Shown: in pieces, positions 32,401-41,684 of the stretch | Numbering within the stretch: position 1 is the first letter of the stretch | Layout of the letters: the number at the start of each line of letters is the position of its first letter | Assembly (NCBI RefSeq): GCF_026914185.1 | Contig: NC_070571.1 | Location: 806,001-870,000 of the forward strand | Direction of reading: 5' to 3' | Origin: Puccinia triticina | Taxonomy: Eukaryota; Basidiomycota; Pucciniomycetes; Pucciniales; Pucciniaceae | Length of the DNA: 64,000 nucleotides | Position numbers and translations under genes: made by a program | The notes under the pieces: generated by a model | The model's database searches: none | The model's input: only the letters and a program-made list of their open reading frames with translations | Told to the model about the DNA's origin: nothing

Positions 32401-32594
32401 AAGGTCAATTAGTAGTAGTGTATAACAAATCTTTGGACTCTCAGTTTGGCAAGCTCTTTGAAAATAAATGGAATGGCCCTTACAGAATCAAGGCTAAAAA
32501 TCCAGGAGGATCTTACATCTTGGAAGAATTAGATGGCACAGAATTGGCCAGAAGGTTTGCTGCAACTCATGTCAAGGAATACCACTCTAGGTAA
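29421..32594 (+). CDS. Ty3 Pol (RT, RNase H, integrase), up to 1057 aa
   Basis: Open frame overlapping the end of gag in the -1 phase; it has no convincing own start, so expression through frameshifting or slippage near 29463 is likely. Domains by position in this ORF: reverse transcriptase with LPQGA and catalytic F-V-D-D near 310; RNase H with SVDSS near 476; integrase HHCC site (HESLGH, C-ETC) near 713; D,D-35-E core (LDTVHI, VDGGSEF, GMVERGH) near 777, 832 and 868; GPY-type C-terminus (WNGPYRIK). Between RNase H and integrase this protein has about 25 extra residues relative to the first element, encoded around a PPT-like 12-mer at 31329. Catalytic residues all appear intact. Confidence 0.92.
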   Translation: MGNQQYTFQFWTVKFFRLRPGFQFPSLTTATLENNQKQQTVDTHSAKYKSTLKKIKPVNQPMPLSLNPPLSRPPLSRDPYLTPLSPFPPPFTPTSKLTQERLDLINFGPPGWLSPQEYLLLVWVIVIRQGALAFVETERGLLKHTYVQPYIIPVIPHEPWQQKPIPIPAPIKDQVIELVRERLSTGLYEQSFSSYSSPIFCVKKQDGKLRIVHDLQKLNKVTIKDAGLPPKTEELIESFTGRACYGLGDIMGGYDERELAPESRPLTTFETPLGRFQLTRLPQGATNSVAVYQAQMMWILQDELPQHMGIFVDDGGIKGPTSDYNEETLKDNPQIRRFIYEYAITLERILFRIEEAGLTISGKKFACCVPALDLVGHVVCKEGRRISIKKLNKIETWPTPTTPSDVRGFLGICVYVRMFIKNYSTLTAPLRRLTRKDSSWGWTEDCQDAFEDLKRIVGTDITLKKLDYGPDAGLIKLSVDSSVIAAGAVLTQQDSDGLDRPVLYESVVFSPRESKYSQSKLELCGVAKILKKLQTKLWGQHFQLRVDAQCLIGMINNPSLPNAPMNRWIGFIQLFSYDLVHTPGKTFTLPDGLSRRPPDSDEDDCPSFDEDETWIKPHPGFGTKHSSFGLLLGTSAKLGEGVSNLQQGIWKHLQEYLSTMNKPPGCSSLEFKQILHKSANFFLSNGVLHRINKPFSQIVVTSPSAQKSILNSLHESLGHRSIAETYRRIKLRFWWPGLKRGVTKWVQSCETCQKRSSKLPMEPKKPTGAATIFGRVSLDTVHIKAGKWKYLVIARDDLSGWVEAVGLEKIQAKKISQWFLENWIYRYGAPWSVTVDGGSEFGQQFQKSLLESGIKIKVTTPYYPEANGMVERGHQAIKDTLVKLCGKEGKKWRNYLPLVLFADRISTKRSTGYSPYELVLGQPPILPIDLELETFFGVDWSKVESTQDLLLARTQQLENRDTILQQAHQQLMDSRKNSVDYWNKKKTSRQPLKKGQLVVVYNKSLDSQFGKLFENKWNGPYRIKAKNPGGSYILEELDGTELARRFAATHVKEYHSR
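29463..29469 (+). promoter_or_regulatory. Possible -1 ribosomal frameshift site TTTTTTA
   Basis: The heptamer reads T-TTT-TTA in the gag frame (codons AAT TTT TTA GAT TGA), the same slippery sequence used by some retroviruses. A -1 slip continues as FFRLRPG into pol. In the first element the matching place (near 13365 on the minus strand) has seven Ts and is in frame. A simple 1-base deletion here is therefore an equally serious explanation. A weak stem (CCAGG / CCTGG, about 30 nt apart) follows. Confidence 0.45.
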
Positions 32595-32750
32595 AAACAA
32601 TAAATAAGGAATAATCAATTCATTTCTCTTCTCTTTTCTCTTTCTCATCCTCTTACACAAATAACATAAAAACAAAATAAAAATCAAATCTATAAACAAA
32701 TCAGAAATAAATCAATAAAAATCAGTTTCTAACACTCTCAAATAAAATAA

Positions 32751-33529
32751 CTAAATATAAAAATCAAAAAAGCTCACCTCTTCTTCTTTTATCACTACAT
32801 CACCTTCTTCCATTTCACTTTCCTCCTTCTCCTCCTCTTTTCCCTTCTCCTTATCTAAAAAAAAAAAAAATCAAAAGACAAACAAAGAAAATTTAAGCAT
32901 AACCTTAGTAGAATAAAAAAAAAAAAAAATAGAACTTACCCTCAGCTCTTATCCTCTCCATTTCTGCTTCTACCCTCCAACCATCTTCCTCCTCTTCCAC
33001 TTGGTCCCTCACCCTTAACAACTCCAGGGCATTCCTTTCTTCAGTTTCCGCTATCATGGCATCTATGATTGAATGGGTATCCATCTATAGAAACAGGAAA
33101 AAATATCAGTATTATAATCAATCTTCTTTTTTTTCAAATTCTTATTCATATACATACAGAATCCACTCGACATACATGTGTAAAAGCGTCGTGGAACCGG
33201 CTATACAATTTAAGGCGTACGTTTCGTGCGGCAACCGGGTCGTCGAGGTCCTCACGAGCGAAGGGGAGGAGTCTTTTTTGGATATAGTGGCGCAAGGCAT
33301 CGACTTCTTCGGGCTTAAAAGAGTCTCTCATACCGGCGTTGTACGCGTGAACGTTGTCGACGAACGAGTGCGCTCTGCAAATGGAGAATGGGATTTCGTA
33401 GGAAGGCCTGCTAGCGGCCTCTTTGTCAAGTTGAGATGAATTTATGGATGTGTTTGACGAATAATCTAATGAGTTATCAAGGTTCTCTTTCGGTGACGAG
33501 GGCGTGGAAGTGGCGCTGGAGGAAAACAT
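32751..33529 (-). CDS. Antisense accessory gene of the second Ty3 element (200 aa, 3 exons)
   Basis: Exons 33176-33529, 32940-33084 and 32751-32854 (minus strand) join in one frame through introns of 91 and 85 nt with GTATGT/GTAAGT donors and TAG acceptors. The protein is MFSSSATSTP..., a central domain with FKPEEVDALRHYIQKRLLPF and ARNVRLKLYSRFHDAF, then a charged tail rich in Glu and Lys. The central domain aligns with the C-terminus of the antisense protein at 7701-8711. Exon 1 is rich in CpG whereas the adjoining gag-pol has almost none. A CRE-like TGACGTCA lies 84 bp upstream of the ATG (33613-33620). A further intron at the GTGAGC near the 3' end cannot be excluded. Function unknown. 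Confidence 0.7.
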
Positions 33530-33612
33530 TACGGATAACAAACGGCGATAACGGGAACTTTTCCGTTGACCAATGACCTAGGCCTTATAGAATTTATTCC
33601 TTCCTCACTTCA

Positions 33613-33620
33613 TGACGTCA
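33613..33620. promoter_or_regulatory. CRE/ATF-like palindrome TGACGTCA
   Basis: Perfect octamer located 84 bp upstream of the antisense gene's ATG (33529). This is the canonical bZIP ATF/CREB site; its use here is inference from position only. Confidence 0.35.
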
Positions 33621-33929
33621 CTATGGACGCATTCACCTTTCAGAATTGGTTGGCGCGGTTATTCTTTCATTTCTTTAATATTGACTCTGGTGTTCGACCC
33701 AGTTTAATTAATTCGTGGAACGCTTTCACGTCATTCTTTCCGCCTGCAACCTTTTTCAATCGATTGGCCAGCGTCAGGAGTCTAATTGGATAGCTCCTTG
33801 GCGCTACCTTAAAGTTATTTCATTATGCATTCATCTTCTTTCAACTCTTATACGATGAAAACCGCGGAAAATTATAATGATGCTTTGAACGGCTCCAACA
33901 ACCATTCGGCCGGCCACAAAATTAACATT

Positions 33930-34745
33930 CCCGGTTACTCAATGGCCGGACCCGGTCAGCAAGTGGACACCCGCTCCACTCAACAATAGGCTCGGCCATC
34001 AAGTGAAGTGGGTATCCACTCGATGACCAAGTCAATCATCAAGTGGGTGTGTATCCACTTGATGACCCAGTCCGGTCATCGAGTGGATACAGACTCCACT
34101 TGATGACCGGATGACCGGGCCATCAAGCGGGTACACACCCAACTCGATGGCCCGGTCACCCGGTCATCGAGTGGAGTGTGTACCATCCACTCGATGGCCC
34201 GGTCACCCGGTCATCGAGTTGGGTATGTATGCGCTCAATGGTCCGGTCGGTCATCGAGTGGATGGTACACACTCCACTCGATGGCCCGGTCACCCAGTTG
34301 TCGAGCGGATAGACACCCAACTCGATGGCCCGGTCATCCGGTCAACAACTCCACTCGATGACCGGGTGCCCGGGCCATCAAGTTGGGGGTGTATCCGCTC
34401 GACGACCGGGTGACCGGGCCATCGAGTGGAGTGTGTACCATCCACTCGATGACCGGGTGACCGGGCCATCGAGTTGGGTGTGTATCCACTCGATGACCGG
34501 GTAACTGGGCCATCGAGTGGTTGGTACACGCTCCACTCGATGACCGGGTGACCGGGCAATCAAGTGGATGGTACACACTCCACTCGATGATCAACCCGGT
34601 CATCAAGTGGAGTCTGTATTAAACCAAAGACTGGGTGACCGGGCCATCGATCACTCAATGACCGGGTCAGGTCATTGAGTGGTGGATTATTGGTTAGCCA
34701 CTTGTGAATTGACGACCCGACCGGGTCATCAAGTGGGGTTTATGT
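33930..34745. repeat. Palindromic satellite array (CCACTCGATGACCGG family)
   Basis: Dozens of alternating copies of CACTCGATGACCGGGTGACC-like sequence and its complement, separated by short TGTGTACC-type spacers. Because the unit is its own complement, ORFs on both strands spell the same peptide repeats (such as MARSPGHRV); they are not genes. Related arrays occur at about 25715-25837, 38070-38650, 39041-39115 and 39740-39926. Confidence 0.9.
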
Positions 34746-34880
34746 ACAAATGGACAGTGTTGACTGGCCATCCAATGCAATTGATGGCCGGTCTGGACTC
34801 TGGGCCAGCCATTGGTGAGATGGGCAAGTTTTGGACTTACCTTTTTTCCTGCTTGTGTGGGTCCTGAATTGAATCCCACA

Positions 34881-34991
34881 CAATGGGGGATTCAAAGTTG
34901 CAGAAAGTTCTGGAGATTTTTGGCTGGGACTTTTTTTTCCTGAATTTAGCTCCTGAAACAGTGCAGGAGTCAACTTTGAACCCCCTCATTG
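34881..34991. mobile_element. Short MITE with CAATGGGGG ends
   Basis: Inverted ends CAATGGGGGATTCAAAGTTG and complement of CAATGAGGGGGTTCAAAGTTG enclose 111 bp. The inner part matches 25497-25557 in inverse orientation. No target duplication is obvious. Confidence 0.65.
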
Positions 34992-35932
34992 TAGGGGAAA
35001 CCCTTGAATTTTTTTGCTACAAACCTGAAGATTTAATATACTTGGATAGCTTGATTTTGCCTGATGCAAGTCTTGTGGCATCAGTGAAAATCCAGATCCA
35101 GACAGATCAACTCTCATGTAGTTTCAATTCAACATCATTACAAGCAATAGAGCCACCTTGTCAACATCCTTGATGAGACTGGTGGCAAGGGTTCTAGAAC
35201 TTCTATTGATCTAATTCTGGGATTTGAATTATGCCAGAAGATTGGACTGGATGGGTTTTTGGTTCTGGTTTTTGTAAAAGGTGTTTGGGTTGAGATTGGA
35301 GAAATTGATAAAGAGATTAGCATCTTTGAAATGTAAGGTGTGTTGCACCACATTATGGAGATGTTAAGTTTGAGGGATTAAGATACCAGGGTATGGGCAA
35401 ATTGATTCCCTAGGTAGATTAAGCAATTGATGTTGTACTGGTGGGCCTTGACAAGTGAGGCACAGGTGGGTCTGATGCAAACAGCTATGATCATGAGGCA
35501 GGTTTCCAGGGCTGAGGGGGGTGGGGGTGGCCTTGTGGGTCCATATTCAGGATTTTCTGCTTCAAGGATATTTTCCTTGCAGCGGCAGAGCCGCCTTATT
35601 CTCTAAATTATCATCATTTAATCCAAGGAATTTTGTGATTTTTTTGATGTTCCAAATACTTTTTATTTTGTTATATTCATTCTTTGGTAGTCATTTTACA
35701 CACTCATTCTCAAATCCTCATGAATTCAAGTTTGTGGGTTGGCCTTCTGGAATGAGCTTTTGGGTGTACTAATGTATCTGTCCAGTGACTGTAAATTGTG
35801 ATCAACCAACACTAACCTTGAAGGTTCTTTGTTGTGCGTGATCTGAGGTGGCTCTGCATTGATTGCTGACAAGGCTGTTTGGAGTGGAGAAGTCAGCTTA
35901 GAGCTTTTTGTTTGGCCTGGAACAAATGCATA
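34992..35932. other. No recognisable gene
   Basis: Short ORFs only. It includes GCGGCAGAGCCGC at 35582-35594, a variant of the palindrome at 4001 and 21669. Confidence 0.5.
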
Positions 35933-35939
35933 TGCATAG

Positions 35940-37271
35940 CAACGGTGAAAGGCTGCGCTGCGCTACAAAAAGCGCCTGTTTTAGCGCAGCGCAGCAGGTA
36001 TGCGCTACGTGCCTGGCCCAAAAAGCTTTAGCGCAGCGGGTTATGCGCTGCGCTACGGCTACGCGTAGCTCACATGAGCTTTTTCCCTAGGAGAAAAAGT
36101 GCAAGCGCAGCACAAAAAGCCGCGCTTTTGCTGCAAAATAGTGCAGCGCAGCGCAAAAACGCTTCTTTTGTGCTATATCTGAGCGCTACGGGCGCTTTTC
36201 AGCGACAAAAGCGTAGCGCCGCAGAAGCCCCACTGCGCTAAAGGAGGCTCCCGGGCAAAGGCACCCCACCGGTTGAGCATACATAAGTCAAAGTGTACCC
36301 ATCTGGGAATATACATCCATCCAGCCACAACAGCGTGATCGACCAGCATTTGTTTTCTCTTCTTTGACTGTCAAGCCAACCGTTGTTGAATCACCACCAC
36401 CATCAAATCCTCAAATATGACTTGCATACACCCTGAAGATGCCCCTTCCACCCCTCCAAATACAACCAGCAATCTATATTATCAAACCCAGTCAACCTGC
36501 CAAGAATCAATGTGTATGCGTACCCCAAGCTCTTGCCCCGGATTTAGCTTGAATTCTTCACCATGAGTTGCTGATATACCCGTTTTGCCTTCTAATCCCC
36601 AGAAACACTCCCAGCATTTCCTTGTTATGGCTTCCTTGGCAAGGGATTATCCTGCCTGTCCTGCAAGCTTGGCTTCTGTCGAGTGAACATTTTCAGGAGC
36701 AGCCAACGTTTGCTCAGCAGGTCGGTCCAACCTGGCAATCGGAACAATTGAGCGCTGCATCAGCAGCCATATGTGGCTGCGCAAAAAGATTAGGATGGAA
36801 GAGAACTTCTCAAACTGTTAGAAGCTAATTGATGGGGCTTGTGGAAGCCCTAAATTCCAGGTTGCAAACAAGAAAAAGAGTGATGAGACTGCTAAAAATG
36901 TATATTGTTTGAGTAATATATACATTTCATTTCATTTGGAAATTCTAGTCTATCTACCTTACTCATCCTTCCCCCCCAAAAAAATTGAGCGCTGCACTAC
37001 AAAATAGCACACCACACTTTTTTTGTACTAGATTGTCCTCCCTAGAAAAAAAAGCGCAAAAAAGCACTACAAAATCGCGCAGCGCGCTTTTTATAGCGGA
37101 AGCGCAGCACTTTTGCGCTACATTATGGCTACAAATAGCGGCTACAAAAAACCAGAAGCTACACGCCCAGCCAAAAAAGCGCAAGCTGTAGCCCTAAAAA
37201 GCTGCAAAGTAGCGCAGCGCAGCCGGTCCAAAAAGCGCTGCGCTGCACGTAGCAAAAGCCTTTCACCATTG
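35940..37271 (+). mobile_element. Internally deleted hAT transposon, 1332 bp
   Basis: Ends CAACGGTGAAAGGCT and CAATGGTGAAAGGCT (inverted) are flanked by TGCATAG at 35933-35939 and 37272-37278; with one more base this is close to the 8-bp duplication of hAT. Both ends carry dense subterminal GCGCAGCGC and AAAAAGCGC motifs (35945-36240 and 36985-37255), presumably transposase-binding sites. A transposase C-terminal remnant at 36603-36821 supports the hAT assignment. Confidence 0.85.
36603..36821 (+). pseudogene. hAT transposase C-terminal (dimerisation) remnant
   Basis: After a CCCCAG acceptor, the frame reads through LARDYPACPASLASVE, a TGA (36684-36686), then TFSGAANVCS and HMWLRKKI to TAG at 36819. 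This order (LA-x-DY-x-A-x-PASxAxVE-R-xFS ... W) is the hATC dimerisation motif; the TGA falls where Arg is expected. A short upstream frame from the ATG at about 36418 (MTCIHPEDAP) may be the 5' exon. The catalytic core is missing. Confidence 0.8.
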
Positions 37272-37278
37272 TGCATAG

Positions 37279-37739
37279 TCTAGAGGGGTGGTCACTGACT
37301 CTTCTCACTTGTTGGTCTAGGTTTGGAACCAAACCCTCTTTGCCGCTTTGGCACGGGTACGGAGCTCAAATCAATATTCACACATTGCACACCAAGATTG
37401 GTGTGCATGTGTTAAATTTTTGGTGTGCATAAAAGCTGAACCAATCTAATTTTGTAGCTGCATAGTAGAAAGCAGTTTCAAAAGAAAAAAAAGCCTATGA
37501 GGCTCATTGGATTGGAAAAAGGTGCAGAAAGCTGTGACGAGGCAAAAAGAATACGTAGCAACGAACTTAGCAAAGTCCCTTGAGACTCCAGGCCCTGGGG
37601 GTAGGCTGAACTCGCGAAGCAAGCCTCCGTCAGAAGGGATTTATACCGCACCTCCCCATTCTTGCGCACAGAGAAAGGGGTTTTCAGGTCTTTTTTCCTT
37701 TTCTTCGTTGTACATCTCGCATACCACAACTTTTTGTTA
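37279..37739. other. No recognisable gene
   Basis: A plus-strand frame at 37507-37806 is open but crosses into the repeat that starts at 37748 and has no recognisable domain. Confidence 0.45.
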
Positions 37740-38069
37740 TTATTTTTGGGTCAGCCTTAAGGCACTCCACTTTTTTACTAAGTGCACTCCAGAAGTGAGT
37801 TCATGAAGTGTGCACTCCAAATACTTTTGGAGTACAGTCAAGCACACTCCAAGGTCAGTTGGAGTGGGGACCCCAGTAGGCCAGAGCAATTGGAGTGAGC
37901 TACTGTGCACTCAAAAGGCCGCCAAATTTAAGGAGTGCCTAGATGGTTCACTCCACTAGCTTGGAGTGCATGGTGCCAGCACTCCATTTATAATGGTTCA
38001 TCTCCCTGAAAGAGCCTGCAAGGGGAGTGCATTACTCAGAATTTCTGATATGCGACTGGCATCACTGCC

Positions 38070-38650
38070 GCCGGCCATCAAGCGGTGCAACACCCGGCCA
38101 CTCAATGACCGGCCAGCGAGCTGGGTCTATACCACACTTGATGACCCCTCGAGTATACACACCGCACTCATGAAGCTGGGTACACACCACACTTGATGAC
38201 TGGTCATCCAGCCGGGTCGGGGTACACACCCCACTCAATGAACGCTCTACATATACCGGTCATTGAGTGGAGCAAGATGTCACTCCACTCGATGAATGGT
38301 CTGCTTGGTCATTGAGTGGAGTGAGATCTCCCCTTGCTGACCGGCATGGACCGGTCTGAGGGGAGTCAGATCTCCACTTGATGACCGGTATACATCAAGG
38401 GGAGTGAGATCTCCACTTGATGACCAGCATGGAATGGTCATTGAGGGGAGATGTCACTCCACTCAGACTCAGTGACCTTTCCATTGTTGCTCATCAAGGG
38501 GAGTGACGGCCCCACTCAATATGCCGGTGATCAAGTGGAGTGACATCCCCACTCAATGACTGGCACAGACCGGACATCAAGTGGAGATGTCACTCCTCTC
38601 AATGACTGGTCCATGCAGGTCATTGAGTGGAGTGGCATCTCTTGATGACC
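38070..38650. repeat. Palindromic satellite, CACTC-ATGACCGG family
   Basis: About 25 diverged copies of the CACTCAATGACCGG / CCGGTCATTGAGTGG unit, continuing after the solo LTR at 39041-39115. It shows that the satellite was present before the LTR inserted. Confidence 0.8.
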
Positions 38651-38654
38651 GGTC

Positions 38655-39040
38655 TGTAAGAGTCTCAGATAGACTCTCACTTCAGGACAGGTCTCAGGCT
38701 TCAGGGTCAGGCGTTCAGGTGTCAGGGACAGGCTCAGGGATTCTTGGAGGGAGTTTCTAGAACCACTGTTTCTTTATTGCAAAAGACTAGCTCAGAGGAA
38801 GTGGTCAGTACTTCCCTCTACATACAACTGATATGAGAAAGGGAAAGAGGGGAGAGAATGGTTGAATGCTCACCTAGCTCAGAGGAAGTGGTCAGTACTT
38901 CCCTACTGAGCTAGGAGGGCGCGGGGAGTCGAGGCCTAAGAGTCCTGCCGGGCGTGGTTCCGTGACTTCCTTGTGATTGTTCCTGTGAACTTGTGGAGCG
39001 CGGAGTCACAATCTGTGAGTCCACAGGGCGCGAGGTCACA
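38655..39040 (-). repeat. Solo LTR (386 bp) with TSD CGGTC and an internal hairpin-intron structure
   Basis: TGTAAGAGTC..GGTCACA flanked by CGGTC at 38650-38654 and 39041-39045. On the minus strand a 43-nt hairpin (38873-38915; outer arms CCTAGCTCAG/CTGAGCTAGG, inner GGAAGT/ACTTCC) ends in CTAG and is followed at once by GTGAGC; 87 nt later most of the hairpin sequence is repeated (38787-38817), ending CTAG. This has the layout of an intron (38787-38873) with the repeated tract at both splice sites. AATAAAG lies just downstream. Confidence 0.8.
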
Positions 39041-39535
39041 CGGTCTGTGCCGGCCATTGAGCGGAGTACCAGTGGCACCCCGGAATGGAGACTCTTGATA
39101 ATTGATCATTGAGTGGCCTGTGTGCTCTGCTCTATTTGGGTATGTGCATACTCCGGGCACTCCAGAAAAGATGAGTTTTGGAGTGCACTCCAATCCACTC
39201 CAATGAATATTGCAGCTACTGGAGTGCAAAGCCAGCTTCCTTTGCTGAAAAGGTGGAGTGCTTGGGCATGCACTCCTTGTTTTTTGGAGTGCATCTAGCT
39301 GCACTCCCCTATTTTGGAGAATTTTGGATTAACAGGGTCTGTACGCCAACAAACATGGAGTGCCCATCCAGAGACTCCATGTTTTGGGAGTACAAAGTCC
39401 CAGTACTCCAAGTTTTTTGGAGTAAGGTCCCCCCAAAGCCAAAAATGTGGAGTGCAAATAGTAAATTTTTGGAGTGCCTAAAGGCTGACCCTTATTTTTT
39501 GCTCCAGATCAGCCCAACATGCTATCACTGATTCT

Positions 39536-39537
<2 letters not shown>

Positions 39538-39570
<33 letters not shown>
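39538..39570. repeat. Poly-T tract (33 T)
   Basis: Uninterrupted T33. It may be the A-tail of a minus-strand retroposon, but no retroposon body is recognisable next to it. Confidence 0.9.
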
Positions 39571-39739
39571 CTTTTTGTACTGGATCATATGTATCCTGAG
39601 AAATTATAGAAGAGAAAAAAACCTCATGAACGTTACTGACTCTGTAACCCAGATTTGCAGACATTCATTGTGAGATTAGAGCACGGACCCTCATTTGAGG
39701 ACCGTGCTCATAAGTGGCGATGTAGCTGGACAACGCAAA

Positions 39740-39926
39740 AATTCAATGGCTGGTTCATTATGGGATCCCCAACCAACCGGCCATTAGGTGTACACTCCAC
39801 TTGATGACGGGTTATTGAGTGGAGTGGCACTCCATCCAATGATCAGATCCAACGTGGCACTCCACCCAATGACCGGTCAGGTGGGGTATAAACCCCACTC
39901 AATGACCAGTCATTGAGTGGGGTGTG
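39740..39926. repeat. Palindromic satellite flanking the Copia LTR
   Basis: Copies of the CACTC-ATGACCGG unit extend up to the TG of the Copia LTR at 39927, so the Copia element inserted in this satellite. Confidence 0.75.
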
Positions 39927-40030
39927 TGTTGTAGTCTGGAAAAACCAATGAATATGAATTGCTCCGCCTCCCCCTCCTCTTGACCACTCCATACTCCAAT
40001 TGTGGAGTTTGCACACCCCACTCCACTACA
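39927..40030 (-). repeat. Copia 3' LTR, about 104 bp
   Basis: On the minus strand TGTAGTGGAG ... ACTACAACA, directly after the purine tract GTTTGAGGGGGGG (40031-40043). It is very short for a Copia LTR, but borders and PPT are consistent. Confidence 0.7.
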
Positions 40031-40298
40031 CCCCCCCTCAAACTACAAAACAATTTTAAGAAATATGAGAGAGAGAATGAAGGAAAACAGGAAATAAATG
40101 TTGATGAAGAACACAGGTGAAGGAAAAAAATTGAAAAAAAACAACAAAAATAATAGCAAGTAGGAAAATATTCAAGAAAACAGCTTAAGAAAACAATTTT
40201 TTCATTGTTGTCGAGTGGATGGTTGCTTTGACAGATTTGGTTAAGAAATCGGTGATGTTGGTGTCGGTGGCCACCCAATCCAGATTGATCTGGTGATC

Positions 40299-41684
40299 TC
40301 AAACGGCGTCATTCACAAAAAAGAAGTTTTGTTCTAGACTTTTCATTCTTCCCTTCAAAGCGTTGTCGTCCGAGATCAGAACTGCCGCCCTATTGTTGCA
40401 CTTGATTGATAGTTTCAGCTTTGAATCAAGAGACTTTAGAATTGGTAATAGGAATAAGAGAATGTCAACCAATTGACCGAGAGAGATGAATTCAGCTGCG
40501 CAGGTCGAAGTTGCCACCACTTTCTGTCGTCTTGACCCCCACGCCACTGGCGCACCCAGGAATGTCATGATGAACCCGGAAGTATACCTTTGGAATTTGC
40601 CTCCCCAATTGGCGTCAACCCATGTAACCAGGTCGTTTCCCGTAGCCAACAATCTCAGCCGTTTTGACTTTGTCGTATGAATATACTGGATGAGATTAGA
40701 GAGTGCATTCAAATGTGTTTCATTTGGGTTCGTGCTGAAACAAGCCAAGTGGTTTACGGCATAGCTGATGTTGGGACGGGTCCCCAGAGCCAAGTAGTTT
40801 ATGGAGCCAATAAGGGATTGATAAGTTGTTGCTGATATCGGGTCTCCCCATGAAGTGATCTGATTGTCACCAGTCAGTGGTGTGTGTGTTGGAATTATGA
40901 CGGGATTGACTTCTTTTTTGTACTTGGCAACAAGTTTATCAATGATTAAATGTTGACTCAGGAATATTGCATCGTCCTCATATTCAAGTTGAATACCCAC
41001 CAGCTTGTTGGGTCGGAAATCCCATTCAAGTCGTAGACTTTGGTCCATCTTCCGTCGTAGGAGATTGAGATCATTTTGATTGTTGCTGAACACTATGCCG
41101 TCGTCAACATGAATCCACACAATGATCACAGAGTCGGCCTTTTGGTAACAGTATAGGCATTCTTCTACCTCATCACACTCGAATCCCCAGCCGTGAAGTA
41201 GGCCCTTGAAATGTTTCCACCAACATCTGCTGGCCTTACGAGTCCCGTACAATTCCTTCTTCAACTTGAGAACCTTTCCAGCTAGATGTGGAAATAATTC
41301 CAACGGGGGATTGACATAGATTGTTTCTTCAATTGGACTATGTACAAAAGCGCCCGTGATATTGAATGAGTTGATGATCCATTTGTTTCTGATTGCTAAA
41401 GTCAACAGAATCCAAAGGGTTGATAGTGATGTTGTTGGAGCAAAGGTAGATCTGACATTCTTTCTTACACGTTTTTTGAAACCACGAACAACAAAACGTG
41501 CCTTTAGTTTGTTGATCAAATTGTCAGTGTTGCGCTTGATGTCAAAAACAAATCTTGTTCCGATTGAGTGTTTGTCTTCTTTATCCATAATGTCAAATGT
41601 ATCAATGTCGGTCAATTGATTCCATTCAGTGATGCACGCTCTTCTCCAATGTTCCAAATCAGGTGATCGAAGCGCTTGTTTCAA
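40299..41684 (-). pseudogene. Copia reverse transcriptase - RNase H region
   Basis: 461 codons open. Reverse transcriptase segments KARFVVRGF, FNITGAFVHS, KLKKELYGTRKA and the catalytic WIHVDDG; RNase H motif WVDANWGG, then TSTCAAEFISL. It is in a different frame from the upstream integrase part, with a broken stretch (41685-41972) between, so it is a fragment of a dead polyprotein. Confidence 0.9.

Larger units (their letters stand above)
25838..33529 (+). mobile_element. Second Ty3/Gypsy element, apparently without 3' LTR
   Basis: Order on the plus strand: LTR end, PBS (26804-26820), Gag-protease ORF, Pol ORF, antisense accessory gene. It has the same plan and PBS as the element at 5357-17286 but the proteins are clearly diverged. 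No PPT-LTR pair is found after pol; instead palindromic satellite begins at about 33930. gag-pol is open throughout, so loss of the 3' LTR (deletion or recombination) seems recent. CpG is nearly absent from gag-pol. Confidence 0.8.
37748..39491. mobile_element. TIR element (GGGTCAGCCTT ends, 8-bp duplication), nested insertions
   Basis: The ends GGGTCAGCCTTAAGGCACTC and complement of GGGTCAGCCTTTAGGCACTC match at all but one position over 20 bases. TTATTTTT lies at 37740-37747 and again at 39492-39499. Both ends are followed by clusters of GGAGTGCACTCC-type repeats (37760-38020 and 39130-39470). The interior holds palindromic satellite and a solo LTR. No transposase. An 8-bp duplication fits hAT among others; the superfamily is left open. 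Confidence 0.75.

Noticed and set aside
33990..34606. ORFs on both strands with MARSPGHRV-type repeats
   Set aside because: Product of the self-complementary satellite; the same peptide on both strands is a consequence of the palindrome.
25505..34991. A 9.5-kb transposon bounded by the inverted TTCAAAGTTGACTCC repeats
   Set aside because: The right-hand copy is a complete short MITE with its own inverted ends, so two separate insertions in opposite orientation are a simpler explanation.
35945..37255. Possible CRISPR-like or clustered repeat array of GCGCAGCGC motifs
   Set aside because: No regular repeat-spacer spacing; the motifs are subterminal repeats of a hAT element with inverted ends and target duplication, and the genome is eukaryotic.
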